A stretch of DNA of 64,000 nt from Lithodes maja (taxonomy: Eukaryota > Arthropoda > Malacostraca > Decapoda > Lithodidae), in assembly GCA_037953745.1 (NCBI GenBank), contig JBAKBP010003072.1, positions 1-64,000 on the forward strand. The letters run 5' to 3'. The position numbers and the translations under genes were made by a program. Of the stretch, positions 43,135 through 54,075 are shown one piece after another (the first letter of the stretch is position 1; every line of letters begins with the position of its first letter). Under the pieces are notes generated by a model. The model searched no databases and was not told the origin of the DNA. It saw nothing but the letters and a program-made list of their open reading frames with translations.

Positions 43135-43845
43135 CTATGGTGGACTCGAGTATTCAGACGATGTAGAGGAGTTGGTTACCACTGGATCTTGAAGGGTGGC
43201 AGGTGCTGGAGTCGAGGTTGCTACTGGTCCGGTGACGTCGACTGCTGGTGGCGGTGGTGATGCAGAGACTGTTGATTGTGGTGGTGGTGGGGGTCTTGAG
43301 AGGGGCTTCTGGATGTCCAGTCTCCTTCTCGGGTGGCTTCTTTGCCTCATAGCCTGAGTGGGAATGAGGTTGGGTGGTGAAGGTGGTCCTGGAAGAGGTG
43401 GGATGATGATGGGAGGGAGGTTGTTTGCCTTCAGGAGTGTAGGAAGATACTCCTGAAGCAGCGTGTGATCCCCTTTGCAGAGGGTCACTGCAGTTGTAAC
43501 AACAACCTGGACCAAGTCCGGTGTTGAACAACTGACTGCTGCTGTGGTTTGGTGGTAGTCCTCCCTCTTATCTCTTCTACCATGCCTGGAACCCTTCAGG
43601 ATCTCTCCATCAGGGCCCATGACATTGATGGCCTCATCTCCTCTCCTTCTCCTCTTGATGATGAATGATACCCGCTCATTGGTGGCAAGAGAGGGCACAT
43701 GATGGAGAGGATTGGGTTTGGAGATGCCAGTGAAGTGGACAAAGATGTCACCTCCACTGTAGGTGATGAAACCGAAGCCTTTTTTGACATTGAACCACTT
43801 AACGTGGCCAGTGAGCTTGGTGGTGGCACTGGGAGTATCAGTCAT
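43135..43845 (-). CDS. Cold-shock (Y-box-like) domain protein, intronless
   Basis: 236 codons from the ATG at 43845. Residues ~10-80 form a cold-shock domain: GHVKWFNVKKGFGFI (with RNP1 KGFGFI), DIFVHFTGI (RNP2) and a C-terminal GDEAINVMGPDGE, like Y-box proteins. These bind single-stranded nucleic acid or mRNA. The remainder is basic, then Pro/Ser/Thr-rich. After the stop, the next frame continues for ~60 codons with acidic EDVDVEGMEEGDEDVDL and a helical tail ending at 42941, so the gene probably suffered a small frameshift near its 3' end. There is no intron, and a Gypsy RNase H fragment lies directly upstream on the same strand. It may be a retrocopy formed by LTR-element template switching, or a domain encoded by the retroelement itself. 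Confidence 0.7.
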   Translation of the reverse strand: MTDTPSATTKLTGHVKWFNVKKGFGFITYSGGDIFVHFTGISKPNPLHHVPSLATNERVSFIIKRRRRGDEAINVMGPDGEILKGSRHGRRDKREDYHQTTAAVSCSTPDLVQVVVTTAVTLCKGDHTLLQEYLPTLLKANNLPPIIIPPLPGPPSPPNLIPTQAMRQRSHPRRRLDIQKPLSRPPPPPQSTVSASPPPPAVDVTGPVATSTPAPATLQDPVVTNSSTSSEYSSPP

Positions 43846-43849
43846 GATG

Positions 43850-44080
43850 ATTGGCTGGCTGATCCTGATCACCATGCTACTGCAGAAGTGCTGCCCCTGC
43901 CCCCATATCACTGGCATCAACCGCCAGAACAATTGATTTGTCAAAGTCGGGTGAGTGCAATAGTGGATAGTGCTAGAGCAGTGCTTTTACATCAGTAAAG
44001 GCCACGTCACACTGCTCAGTCCATTTGTATTTTTTATCCTTGCACAAGAGGTCTATAAAAGGTTGCATACTTTGATGGAT
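43850..44080 (-). pseudogene. Gypsy RT-connection/RNase H fragment
   Basis: Minus-strand reading gives DKKYKWTEQCDVAFTDVKAL, a stop, then HSPDFDKSIVLAVDASDMGAGAALLQ, another stop, and QPI. This is the RT thumb-to-RNase H region of Gypsy elements, with the RNase H DAS motif intact. It ends within a few bases of the cold-shock ATG. It differs from the element at 5538-12348, so another Gypsy family is involved. Confidence 0.75.
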
Positions 44081-44121
44081 CGAAAATTAGCTTATTGAGT
44101 GTAAGCAAAGAATAGTCATAA

Positions 44122-45545
44122 ATGATAAAGTTCGGATTGAACAAATGTCATAGTGGCATGCCCCAGGGATCAGTAATTCAACTTATTTTTGTCTTGATTT
44201 ATATCAATGACAGTGATGATGGTCTCTCATGTACAATTTCCAAATTTGCAGACGATACCAAAATTGCAAACATTGTAGTGCCTTCCTTGTATGTTCAAAA
44301 TACCCAACATTATTTAGATTAAATGATCAAACTGGGCTCAAACCTAGTGAATGACTTTCAATACTGAAAAATGTAAAGTACTACATATAGGACACAAACA
44401 TGAAATGGCAGTTATCTCAAAAGCACTGACAAAGATACAGCTTTAGCGGAATTAAAATCGAACAATTTAAAACCCAGCCAACAAAGTAATTGATAATCTA
44501 ATTTATTATTTTCACTCCCAACATTAAATACCACCCAATTAAATTAATGAAAGCATGTGATCCTACCGGGATTCAAACCTGGGTTAGGCCTACCACATAG
44601 ATATCTTAAACACTCCAACCATTACACCATCAAGCCAGTTATAAGTAAAGCACATTATCACGATTCATATGTATTTATAGAATACTAGATATTAATATAA
44701 TTATATACTGTACCCACTGCACAATGAATAGCTTAATGAGTAAGCGAAAGGAATTAATATTTTATGGGGCACAAATCACTTAGGACCGACCTCGCTAAGA
44801 AACATTCCTGAACCTATAGATAATCTAATTTATGTATTTCATTCCCAACACCAAATACCACCCAATGGTAGTAAAGCAAATATAATTAATGGTTTCAATG
44901 TTAGATCATTCCAATACAAATAAAAACAAAAACTATTTTCACCTTATACAAATCATTCGTTCGCCCCCAATGTACTGTGTACAAATGTGGTGTCCGTATT
45001 ATCAAAATGGCAGAGAAAAACTGAAGAGAATACAGAGGAGAGTACTTAAATGTATAATTATATAGACTTTAAAATAAGCCCTACGAAGAACGTCTAAAAG
45101 AGTTCAATCTTTAAACTTTAACAAAGCGCAGGGTGAGAGGGGACCTAATTTATGATTTATAATTATTTAAGGTCTTAATAATATGGATGTCATAAAGAAT
45201 AACACAACTGAGCAATACATTTTCACTAGCGGAAATAGTTGTAAGATCATTGGAAAGCCTTTTCACTCACATGAGGAAAAGCTTCTTCTTTTTTCAATAG
45301 AGTGGTATACTAGTGGAATGGACTGCCTAGAAATGTCATTGAGTGTTGTATTGTCCAATCTTTCTAATATCGACATAATAAATAGCTCGCTCCTAACCCC
45401 CAACTAAGTGAGTTTACAAATGATTAGCCTCCCATCATACTGTGTATATTTCACATTGATTAGGAAGGTTCGATACAAACAGCTTCGTAAGGATCAATGC
45501 ATGTGTTGATCTTGTTTGTCTTCCTTTGTACTCCTTTGTACCTGA
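44122..45545 (+). pseudogene. Decayed CR1-like LINE remnant
   Basis: 44122-44322 encodes SGMPQGSV, IYINDSDDGLSCTISKF and ADDTKIAN, closely like residues ~440-485 of the intact frame at 16116-18374. Further recognisable segments (KPYEERLKEFNL, RRVRGDLI, SGNSCKIIGKPFHSHE) follow at 45060-45300, in shifting frames. The region ends with CCTTTGTACTCCTTTGTAC at 45521-45541, the same tail as the intact copy. A SINE interrupts it near 44540-44820. Confidence 0.82.
44491..44870 (-). mobile_element. tRNA-derived SINE inside LINE remnant
   Basis: On the minus strand there is a B-box-like AGGTTTGAATCCCGG and, ~50 nt before it, an A-box-like TGGTGTAATGG (about 44565-44640). The layout matches the SINE at 33727-34005. 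The edges carry a ~50-bp direct repeat (ATAATCTAATTTAT...ACCACCCAAT) at about 44491-44540 and 44820-44870, so the true borders are uncertain. Confidence 0.6.
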
Positions 45546-46467
45546 GCAACTTAGCTAACATAGTGATTTTACTGAGCTGTGTAAGTCTAGACTCAAGAGG
45601 CACTTCCCGCTGGCCCTGGAACAGGTAATGTTACCCGATATATTACTGTTATTATATTACAGGATTATAAACTGCTGTAGGCTTATTTTGAATGTATAAT
45701 TAATTATGTTTTTCGTTCCGTCCCCGTTCTTCTATATGTTTTCTTCCACCTCCATATTTCGTATTAAATATTACATTGCATTAAACTGTGAAATAGTTAC
45801 TGGTATGAATCTTAATATTTCATAAACCTTTAAGGACAGAATGTATATACCAGTCGAATAATCGCTGGTAAAATAAATAGATGACATGTAGCGTGCGTTA
45901 GGCTTAATTAACAATGAAAGTTCCTTGGTTTGATTTCGTGTAGGAAGACATATGGACAGTCAGTCTCCTCACATCCGGTGCCTCTGCTTATCTAACAGTA
46001 GTCTAATACATAATGACTTCCTGTCTGGGGAAGCAAACTTTGGTGACCTCAATAATATGTAGTATATCCTGTACAGTACCAGGCTGGCATATTGCACTGC
46101 CCCCAGATGGCCAACGTTTGGACAAGAGCGCCACGGCTACTCGCAGTTTAACTTAGGCTACAAACGGTTAAGCCGTTATCACACAAGCGCTTTTTCACTC
46201 AACATTTATCCTTAACACTGGTCTGGTAGCTTAGTAGGTCCAAATTTAGAATATTTCGGTCACCTAAATTTTCTACCACCAGTCTAGTTTCCGATACCAG
46301 TGAAAAATATTCAAGAAATGTAGCCAGACAAATATTGATCATCGAATGTTGACTATAAATGCTGTCGTGTGATACCGGCTTAGATGTCTTGCATACTTCC
46401 TCACCTACTCAATTCTCCCTACCAATAAATGCCTACAGTGGCCGATAGAGGCGCTGAACGCAAGACT
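45546..46467. other. Intergenic DNA, no gene seen
   Basis: No supported coding frame. A short stretch near 45565-45620 reads FTELCKSRLKRHFPLALE and could be the C-terminus of another LINE, but this is too short to call. Confidence 0.45.
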
Positions 46468-46476
46468 TACCGCGGT

Positions 46477-47939
46477 CTATCTATCTATCTATTGCCTGAC
46501 GCCGTGATCCCCGAAGGGGTGGCCACGAACGAACCGCCCCCATGCACCTCTGTCCCCAGTCAGTCGACGCCCCTCCCCCCAACCAGCACCGCCTTCATTC
46601 ATGTAGTTCCTCACTCCATCCTTCCACCTCATATTCGGTCTACCTCTCCCCCTCTGTCCCTCCACCTCGCTCTCGTACACCCTCTTAGTCATTCTCTCGC
46701 TTTCCATACGTTCCATATGGCCGAACGATCTCAAGTTGTTCCTTTTCACACTTTCCAGCACATCTACCTCCACACCACACCTCCTTCTTACTTCCTCATT
46801 AGTCTGTCTATCCCTCCATGTAATTCCGCACGCACTCCTTAAGTAATTCATTTCCACTGCTCTCACTATTGGTCTGAGTCTCTCAACCAACGTCCATGCT
46901 TCGCTTCCGTAAGTCAGTGTCGGGATTACCACACTGTCATGCAAGGACTTCTTCACTTCCATACTGACCACCCTATTTCTTGTTACTGCTTTTAGCGTTC
47001 CTACAACCCTCTTCCCCTGTTGTACCCTCTCCCGCACCTCTTCATCCATAGTCCCATCTTTACTCAACACACTGCCCAGATACTTAAAAGAGTTGACGAT
47101 CTCCATAGCCTGACCGTTCAGCTTCATCTCACACTCTGTGACTTCACCCCTTTCGAAGACCATAACCTTGCTCTTCCCCGTATTTACCTTCAAATTCCGT
47201 TTTTCGCACACTGTTCCAAACTCATTTACCAGACCCTGCAACTCCCATTCATTATCACTCATCAGAACTGTATCATCCGCAAACAGCAGTATAGGTAGCT
47301 TCCACTCAATTCCCTCCCTTTTCAGCGATACACCAACATCCACTGCTCTTGATAGTATTTCTTTCATAACTCCATCCATATATACAGTAAACAACCACGG
47401 GGACATCACACACCCCTGTTTCAAACCAACATTCAGGTCAAAGAACTCGCTCTGCTCACTCTCCACACGTACTGCTGCCTTTGCACCCTCATACATGCTC
47501 TTCACTGCTTTCAGCAACTTGCCCTCTACTCCGTATATTCTAAGTACTTTCCACAAACCTTCTCTATCCACTCTGTCATAGGCCTTCTCCAAGTCCATAA
47601 AGGCAACATACACCTTTTGTTTCTTCTCCAGATACTTCTCCACAACACAATGCAGGGTAAAAATCTGATCTACACATCCTCTTCCCTTCCTAAAGCCTCC
47701 CTGCTCGTCGCCTATCCATTTCTCCGTTCTCACTCTCACTCTCTCAATCACTACCCTACTGTATACCTTCCCTACTACGCTTAGAAGACATATTCCTCGG
47801 TGGTTACCACACACTCCTCTTTCCCCTTTGCCCTTATATAGGGGGACTATTATGCCAGTCTTCCAGTCATCGGGTGCACTCCCCTTCTCCCATGCTAGTT
47901 TGCACATTTTCCATACCAATTCTATCACTATCTCACCAC
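46477..47939 (-). mobile_element. RTE-like LINE copy 3 with 9-bp target duplication
   Basis: Flanked by TACCGCGGT at 46468-46476 and 47940-47948. The 3' end has the (TATC)n/(GATA)n tail directly against the duplication, and the 5' end is truncated at 47939. It is near-identical to copy 2 and shows family termini most clearly. Confidence 0.93.
46489..47939 (-). CDS. RTE-like reverse transcriptase, partial, open
   Basis: About 484 codons from the truncated edge (SGEIVIELVWKMCKLAWEK) to the stop. Motifs: DDWKTGIIVPLYKGKG, NHRGICLLSVVGKVY, VAFMDLEKAYDRVDREG (A), GLKQGCVMSPWLF (B), LFADDTVLM (C) and the terminal RGRPNMRWKDGV block. The frame stays open into the flank as far as 48066 by chance. 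There are no lesions in the retained part; endonuclease and RT N-terminus are lost. Confidence 0.88.
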
Positions 47940-47948
47940 TACCGCGGT

Positions 47949-50344
47949 GCATTGTGGAAAATGGGCGACATCGTGGAGCTATCCACCCTCCCTCTCCTTC
48001 AACAATTCTATAATATATGCAGTTAGTCGAAATTTCTGTAGCTGACACATACTTTGGTTTATGCATACTTTTGTTTTATATATTTTAAAATCACCCATAT
48101 TCATATAATTATAACGTATATTTACAATACAAAGTCAGCAGGTACTTTCGCGCCAATTTTGTTATGATAATTAGTCAGCTTATATTTATGTTTGTAGTCA
48201 TTATCAGCTGCATATAGACATTCCCTTTATTACTATACTATATAAGCACTTAGTGTAGTCGTATACTGTATAATAAAAACGTGTAGAATCACACACAAAT
48301 TGAGATAAACTGTGCATATCCTAGGTGTTGGGTATCGTGATGTCTACAGTCGTAGCTCTGGCGCTAGTTCAAAAGCGCCCACCAGATGTCTCAAAGGAAT
48401 TGTTGGTAGGGAGAATTAGTCGAGTCTTCGTTAGGCGATGTATGTTAGCTTAGGGTAAATAATTGATCCGAAAAAAACGTCACAGCACGAGGTAAATAAC
48501 TGTTGGATGCAGATACAATTTGTTTTTGTATTATTTAGTGGAATGTAGTTTGTTTTTCCAAACAGTAATTCAACAGTAAATTCCTTCACTACCGAGCGAG
48601 CGATATACTGGTAACAACATATCTTATTTGAGAACTTTATGTACAAAAATTAAATGCTATCACACCCTGTTGATGGTCACAGACCGACAGTGTTAAGTAC
48701 AGTTAAGGGTGCGAAAGTATCATGGTGTTCTGTACGCTGCTCACACTGACATGTTGAATTGAGTCTATGGGGAGACTCCAGTTTTTTGTTTGGCTCTGGT
48801 CAAAATTTCAAGTTTTTGTGTTCTCTCTGTAAACTGCTTCTTTCAACATAGGAGAATAGCATAGGAAGGAACAAAAAAACATATTGCATCCATAACCCCC
48901 CGCCCACGACCCCCCAAAAACTGAAAACAATTCAGTCAGCCCCCCCAAAAAAAATAATTGTGTTTGTAGTGTAAAGGGCTTCTGTAAGCAATAGAAATGA
49001 TCATATGAGGGCATAAACACCCTTATTACATCCCTAAGGTACCCCTTTGGGGTTCCCAATATCAAGGAATTTGGTCAAAATTGAATGTATAATATTCCTA
49101 AACCATGGTTGAAATCGAACTTTTAAATTAGTTAGCCATCAAAGTTCATTTTCTATAGGTAGCGCTCCCCATAGAAAATATTGATTTAGGAGGGGTAACA
49201 ATAATATGCCACCAACACGAACTTTCAATTTTCTAAAACTAAGAAATTAAATTGCTAGCAATCATTTTTTGGCCCTAACGAGTCTATTAACTGGATTGGG
49301 TATTGCCCAAATGCATTCCCCTTCTAACCACAGCATATAGGCCTATAAAAGAACATTCTCTCGTCGATTTTTGGCCGATTTCTCGTAATTTTCGGAGATA
49401 TGATCATTTGGAAGTCAAAATTCAGCTCTATCCCAACCTAGCTAATGGTATAATATATTTTTTTCAACACCTTCTATTATTTATAGGGGAAAAAGCTGAC
49501 GCTACTCTATAGGGGATGCTTGTAGGATACGCCATGCGAAAATTGCGGGAAATTTGATTTTTTTCAGTGAGTAGACCCTTTTTCAAATATTGAAATTAAA
49601 TTCTGCGCTCACGCGCGCACGCACGTACATAGAGAGCTGATTTTCTCATCTAGTCAGTGTTACACCATTACCCTACATGTGGCAAAAGGCCAGCAATGAG
49701 TCTCTTATAGAAGCTGAGATAAAAATTATCCTGGAGTCTCCCCTTAGCTTAAGTTGATATTGATTCTACTGTATCAATTATATTTCGTTGTATATGTAAC
49801 ACAAGCGTAAGCCTTTAGCGTTACCTGTCTGCATAGTTTATAATGGAACATTTTAGTCGATTTTCAGTATGATACTTTTGGTGTATATGGATATAACAAA
49901 TATCAACAAATATGTGTACAAGTAGGCTTGGATGGTTTGGGTATACAGAGAAGACAGATAATATAAATAGGGCGAAAAGATACTCATCCGAAACGTGGAG
50001 TGAGCTGCTCCAAGGGGTACACGTGTGTAGGAGTAACATTTTGTCGTACGATATATCGCCATTTAAAATCCTGAGAAGTGAGGCTGCCCAGAACACCTCC
50101 AGTAGGACGTGAGAATGAAACCTCACAACTAATGGATCATTAAAATTAAATATGTATGTACTGTATGTATGTATGCAGAAAAATAGGTCCTCCCACCATA
50201 TAATTTTGTCCAGTACCGGTACTAATATTTTACTTCGTAGAGGAGATTCCTTTTCAATACTAACTATAGCAATGCACAATCTTATTATTGTATTTGAAGA
50301 CTGCAATTAAATCACATACTCATAATTATATAATAAATCTAACA
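47949..50344. other. Intergenic DNA, no gene seen
   Basis: About 2.4 kb without a recognisable domain. A C-rich tract lies at 48896-48956, and the surrounding frames are short and repeat-free. The last ~600 bp has no visible structure before the duplicated segment starting at 50345. Confidence 0.5.
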
Positions 50345-50806
50345 TCACGTGTTCCTGTACCGTATATATACAGTAGGTGCGGTCAGTAAAGCATGCATCG
50401 CCATATATAGGCCTACCATCCACGGGAATGATGTTACATGTAATCATCAACCAAATTGACTCTTCTCCCCTTTTCTCCAAAATATTCAATTTCCCTTCTT
50501 CAAGTGTTATACGTCTCGACGTTTCGCATACTGGAAGAAACATCCTGACTATAAGTAAATGATGATATAATCATCTATTTTTTTCTTCTGTTGTGATATT
50601 TTTATATAATATGTTTTATTATATAATAACCTTTGATAATTATTAACTTTCTGATAAGAATAAATGCATTGCTAAGTTATACATGTTACCCAAATTTCAC
50701 AAAAGGCCTTATAAATATCGCTTTATTGCCGGAGCAAAATTGGCTACCACTAAAACTTTGTCAAAACAGGTCGTACATTGCTTAACATACATTAAAAGTA
50801 CTCATA
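50345..50806 (+). repeat. Left copy of ~465-bp direct repeat (Penelope-like RT 5' part)
   Basis: Nearly identical to 57145-57615. The last part encodes YMLPKFHKRPYKYRFIAG and TTKTLSKQVVHCLTYIKS, the N-terminal RT region of the gene continued at 57692-58400. The two copies flank the BEL/Pao composite. Confidence 0.85.
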
Positions 50807-50830
50807 ACTATAAATGAGTAAATATCCAAT

Positions 50831-51105
50831 ATCCACAGTCGTTCCAGGTCGAACTCGGCAGCCATCTTAGGGTCACTAGGTTGGGAATCCTCCTTTCCCA
50901 ACTCCTCTGCCGCGGTTACATTGACTCTATATATCGAGACCGTGTCGACCAGGACCTTTGACTGTGTAGTATGCACTTTTCCGCTCATGCAATATCCAAA
51001 TTTAGTGGGGATTAAAATTACACCACACATCTTTTTAAATCCAGGGTATACTACATCATAATAATGATCCACACCAAGTAGAACATGCACCTCACTCTGA
51101 TAAAT
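50831..51105 (-). pseudogene. Duplicated BEL/Pao protease-RT linker fragment
   Basis: Near-identical to 54193-54470 of the main body (SEVHVLLGVDHYYDVVYPG, FDLERLW). It is joined directly to a minus-oriented integrase C-terminus, an order not found in an intact element. Confidence 0.85.
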
Positions 51106-51373
51106 GAGAATCCTCGGACCCAGCAATAACAGGTGGAGCATCAGATTGCAATGCGGAATCGAGCTCCAAAGCGTACAAACGTGAGATAGGACGAACAGTA
51201 GTTCCAGTGGCTGTCTTCAATAGCGCCACCCGCTCTACAGAGTCTGCCCCCTTGTATACCTCCAACACGCGGCCCAATTTCCAGCATAAACGAGGACTAT
51301 CTTCTTTAATTAAAACCACTACCATTAATGCCAGCTCACTTGCTATATGAAAAACCATTGACTGCGTTTCCAT
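51106..51373 (-). pseudogene. Inverted copy of BEL/Pao integrase C-terminus
   Basis: Encodes LIKEDSPRLCWKLGRVLEVY and RLYALELDSALQSD, the same segment as 51562-51775 on the plus strand. The two form inverted arms of about 210 bp around a ~250-bp centre. Confidence 0.85.
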
Positions 51374-51878
51374 CTGATTTCCAATCTATAGTAGAGTTAG
51401 AGGATCCCTCATTGTACTCTGAGACAGCGGTGTCTAAGAGATACCAGTATATATCAAGGATAATCGAGGATTTTAGGAAACAGTGGATTAGTGAATATCT
51501 GCTATCATTGAGGGAAAGGAGTGTTACTCCCTCTGGTAGACCAACGGCACCTACTGTTGGTGATGTTGTTTTAATTAAAGAAGATAGTCCTCGTTTATAC
51601 TGGAAATTGGGCCGCGTGTTGGAGGTATACAAGGGGGCAGACTCTGTAGAGCGGGTGACGCTATTGAAGACAGCCACTGGAACTACTGTTCGTTCTATCG
51701 CACGTTTGTACGCTTTGGAGCTCGATTCCGTATTGCAATCTGATGCTCCACCTGTTATTGCTGGGTCCGAGAATTCTCAAGTAACGACTCACCTCTTACT
51801 GATGGTGATCATTCTCGGACCGGGACGCGTCCCAGACGCACTGCTGCTGGCGCCGTCGACATGTGGTGTCAGAAGATA
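51328..51878 (+). pseudogene. BEL/Pao integrase C-terminal region, plus orientation
   Basis: PAHLLYEKPLTAFPSDF, RYQYISRIIEDFRKQW, EYLLSLRER and GDVVLIKEDSPRLYWKLGRV are characteristic of the post-core part of BEL/Pao integrases. The catalytic core is not present. The reading frame ends just before the polypurine tract of the plus-oriented LTR, as expected for the 3' end of pol. Confidence 0.82.
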
Positions 51879-51932
51879 GCCTCTGGGCAACTATAGTTTA
51901 AGGTGGGGTTCAGGTATTTTTTTGTGGGGGAG

Positions 51933-52723
51933 TGTATCGTAAATACGATAGGCTATGACTCTTTTGTGATCCTGTATGTCTCTGAGACGTCACGGTCGCT
52001 CCTGCAGCACGACGTAGAGGGAGTAGATCGTATATTATAAGATTGTAAATAAGTTAAGTTATATAGGCCTAATATGCTATTAAGCAATATTGCCATGGTC
52101 TTATGTAGTATATATGAATTTATCGTATATATTAATATAATTTATTGTATAGAGCAACCTAGATGCGGTACGATAATTTGGGCTCCTGGCGTATGCTAAG
52201 GCAGCAAGGTGTGCCTCTGAGGAAGAGAGAGCAGAGCCTTCACGAACACCGACCAGTTAACATCTATTTTCCGCCCTCAGTTGATCGCGCTATTGTGCCT
52301 CTAATCACAATACACTGACAGCAATACAAACAGCTACACCATCACGACGCTCTCATCGACGCCATGACTGACTGACAGATAAGCATAATATGCATGTCCA
52401 TTCCCATGTAATCATTTATTCTTTCTTTCACTTGACTCGAGTCTCGGGACCGGTGTCTTGCCTCCCCATTGTCCGCCATATTGGGTAAAACGTTCTCCCT
52501 TGCCTCGTTGCCACGTGGAACTATTGGTGAGTTAATTCCTGGCTAGTATATTAACCCTTATAACCTTACCCTATATATAAATTTATTATGTGAGACCTTT
52601 GGATATAAATTAGCTTGTTTCAGATTGAATTCAATTTAGGTATGGAGTAGTTTTAATTTAGATTGATTTGATTTGATTCATTATAGCTTAGTAATATTTA
52701 ACTTCCATTGATAGTTTACCACA
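51933..52723 (+). repeat. BEL/Pao LTR, plus orientation
   Basis: TGTATCGTAAATACG...TTTACCACA. It is preceded by a purine-rich tract ending TTTTTTTGTGGGGGAG (51917-51932) and followed at once by a primer-binding-site sequence TTGGTGGCCAGACCCGGG. Having a PPT on one side and a PBS on the other is the signature of a one-LTR circle or of tandem copies. Confidence 0.9.
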
Positions 52724-52741
52724 TTGGTGGCCAGACCCGGG

Positions 52742-53506
52742 AGTACTTTTAGAGTGAACGATTTCAATATTTAAATCGCTCTTGTATGCTGCGCGTACAT
52801 GTTGCACCAGACGTGCTAATAGCAGCATGGCAGTCAATTCCATTTTAGGGATAGTTACCTTTTTGACCGGGGCTACCTTGGCCCGGGCTGTAACTAAATA
52901 TGCCCCAAATGAAGTAACGACATATATGGCTACCCCGTATGCCGTGGCGCTAGCATCGCAAAACGTGTGTAACGTAACGTCACCGAACGCCGCCACTGTA
53001 CGAGGTATAGGTTTAGTACATAGGATGGCATACTCATTCAACAACAATGTCCCTTGGTCATTCAGGTCCTCAGGCAAACTATCATCCCATCCTATTTCAC
53101 GTCTCCAAACTTCCTGCATTAGAATCCTAGCTCTTATGGTAACGGGTAATGCTAGACCCAAAGGATAAAAAAATTGCACAACTTTGCTCAACAGACTTCT
53201 TTTTGTGTGCGTTCCTGTCTACTGAGCAAAATACCTTGTTTGAAAAGTTAGTATGTCATGTTTAGGTTGCCAGATCATCCCCAAATTTCTGGACTTTTCC
53301 TGGTTATGAGATGCCGTACCGTCCACCTGTATCAAACTCTGAAGATCTTCACTATTAGTAACCCACTCGCGGAGAAATAAATGTGCATCTGTAAACAATC
53401 TGCGTGCTTGCCAGTATGTATATACCAAATCATCCTGACTATCGCTAGAACCCTGCAAATTGTCTATATATGTATAATCCGTGAGATAGTTTACTTGTGT
53501 CCTCAT
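52742..53506 (-). pseudogene. BEL/Pao RT palm/RNase H segment
   Basis: Contains TYIDNLQGSSDS (the RT catalytic box, with D-N as seen in some BEL elements), SLLSKVVQFFYPLGLALP, VWRREIGWDD, FCDASATAYG (RNase H DAS) and KMELTAMLLLARL. An in-frame TAG just after FAQ (near 53219) interrupts it. It ends abruptly at the inverted PBS/LTR. Confidence 0.82.
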
Positions 53507-53515
53507 GAGTATCAG

Positions 53516-54075
53516 CTAGATTTTTTTTATTATGGCATTTAACAAAAACTGTGAACACGTGGCCCCAAAGAGTACAACCCGAAAACGGTATATTATGACC
53601 GGACTTTCAGAGTCGCTAATATCGCTGAACCAAAGAAAGCGGGTAACATCTCTATCTTCCTCCTTTAGCTTGACCATCAAGAATGCTTTCTCGATGTCAC
53701 TGGTATATGCGTACTTCCCCAGCCTAAACCGCAATAGATGTTGGGACAGGTCCGACACCATGGACGGACCTGTCAACAGGCAGTCATTTAGACTGGGTTG
53801 TTGACCTTGATGGGCAGAGCAGTCATACACCACCCGTATTGGTGTGGTGACGCTGTCTTTTCTTACCCCATAATGGGCCAGATAGTGAACCCTACCCTTC
53901 TTAATCGGTTCCTTGACATCGACTCTCTCAATAAAGTCCCTATCTTCATAACTCCGAAATACATCGTCATACGCCTGGCGCGTGCTCGGTTCGTTAGACA
54001 ATTTACGCTGTAATGCGCGCAAGCGACCTAATGCCAAACCATAGTTGGTAGGCAGGCTTATCTCACTGTTCTTCC
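53516..54075 (-). pseudogene. BEL/Pao reverse transcriptase N-terminal segment
   Basis: Begins LLWKNSEISLPTNYGLALGR after a frameshift near 54075. It contains HYLAHYGVRKDSVTTPIRVV, YDCSAHQGQQPSLNDCLLTG and YTSDIEKAFLMVKL (motif A), then RFRVVLFGATCSQFLLNA. A TAG at 53516-53518 separates it from the catalytic YIDN segment in the same frame. Confidence 0.82.

Noticed and set aside
49821..50306. 161-codon minus-strand frame
   Set aside because: No recognisable domain, low-complexity hydrophobic composition, and no supporting context.
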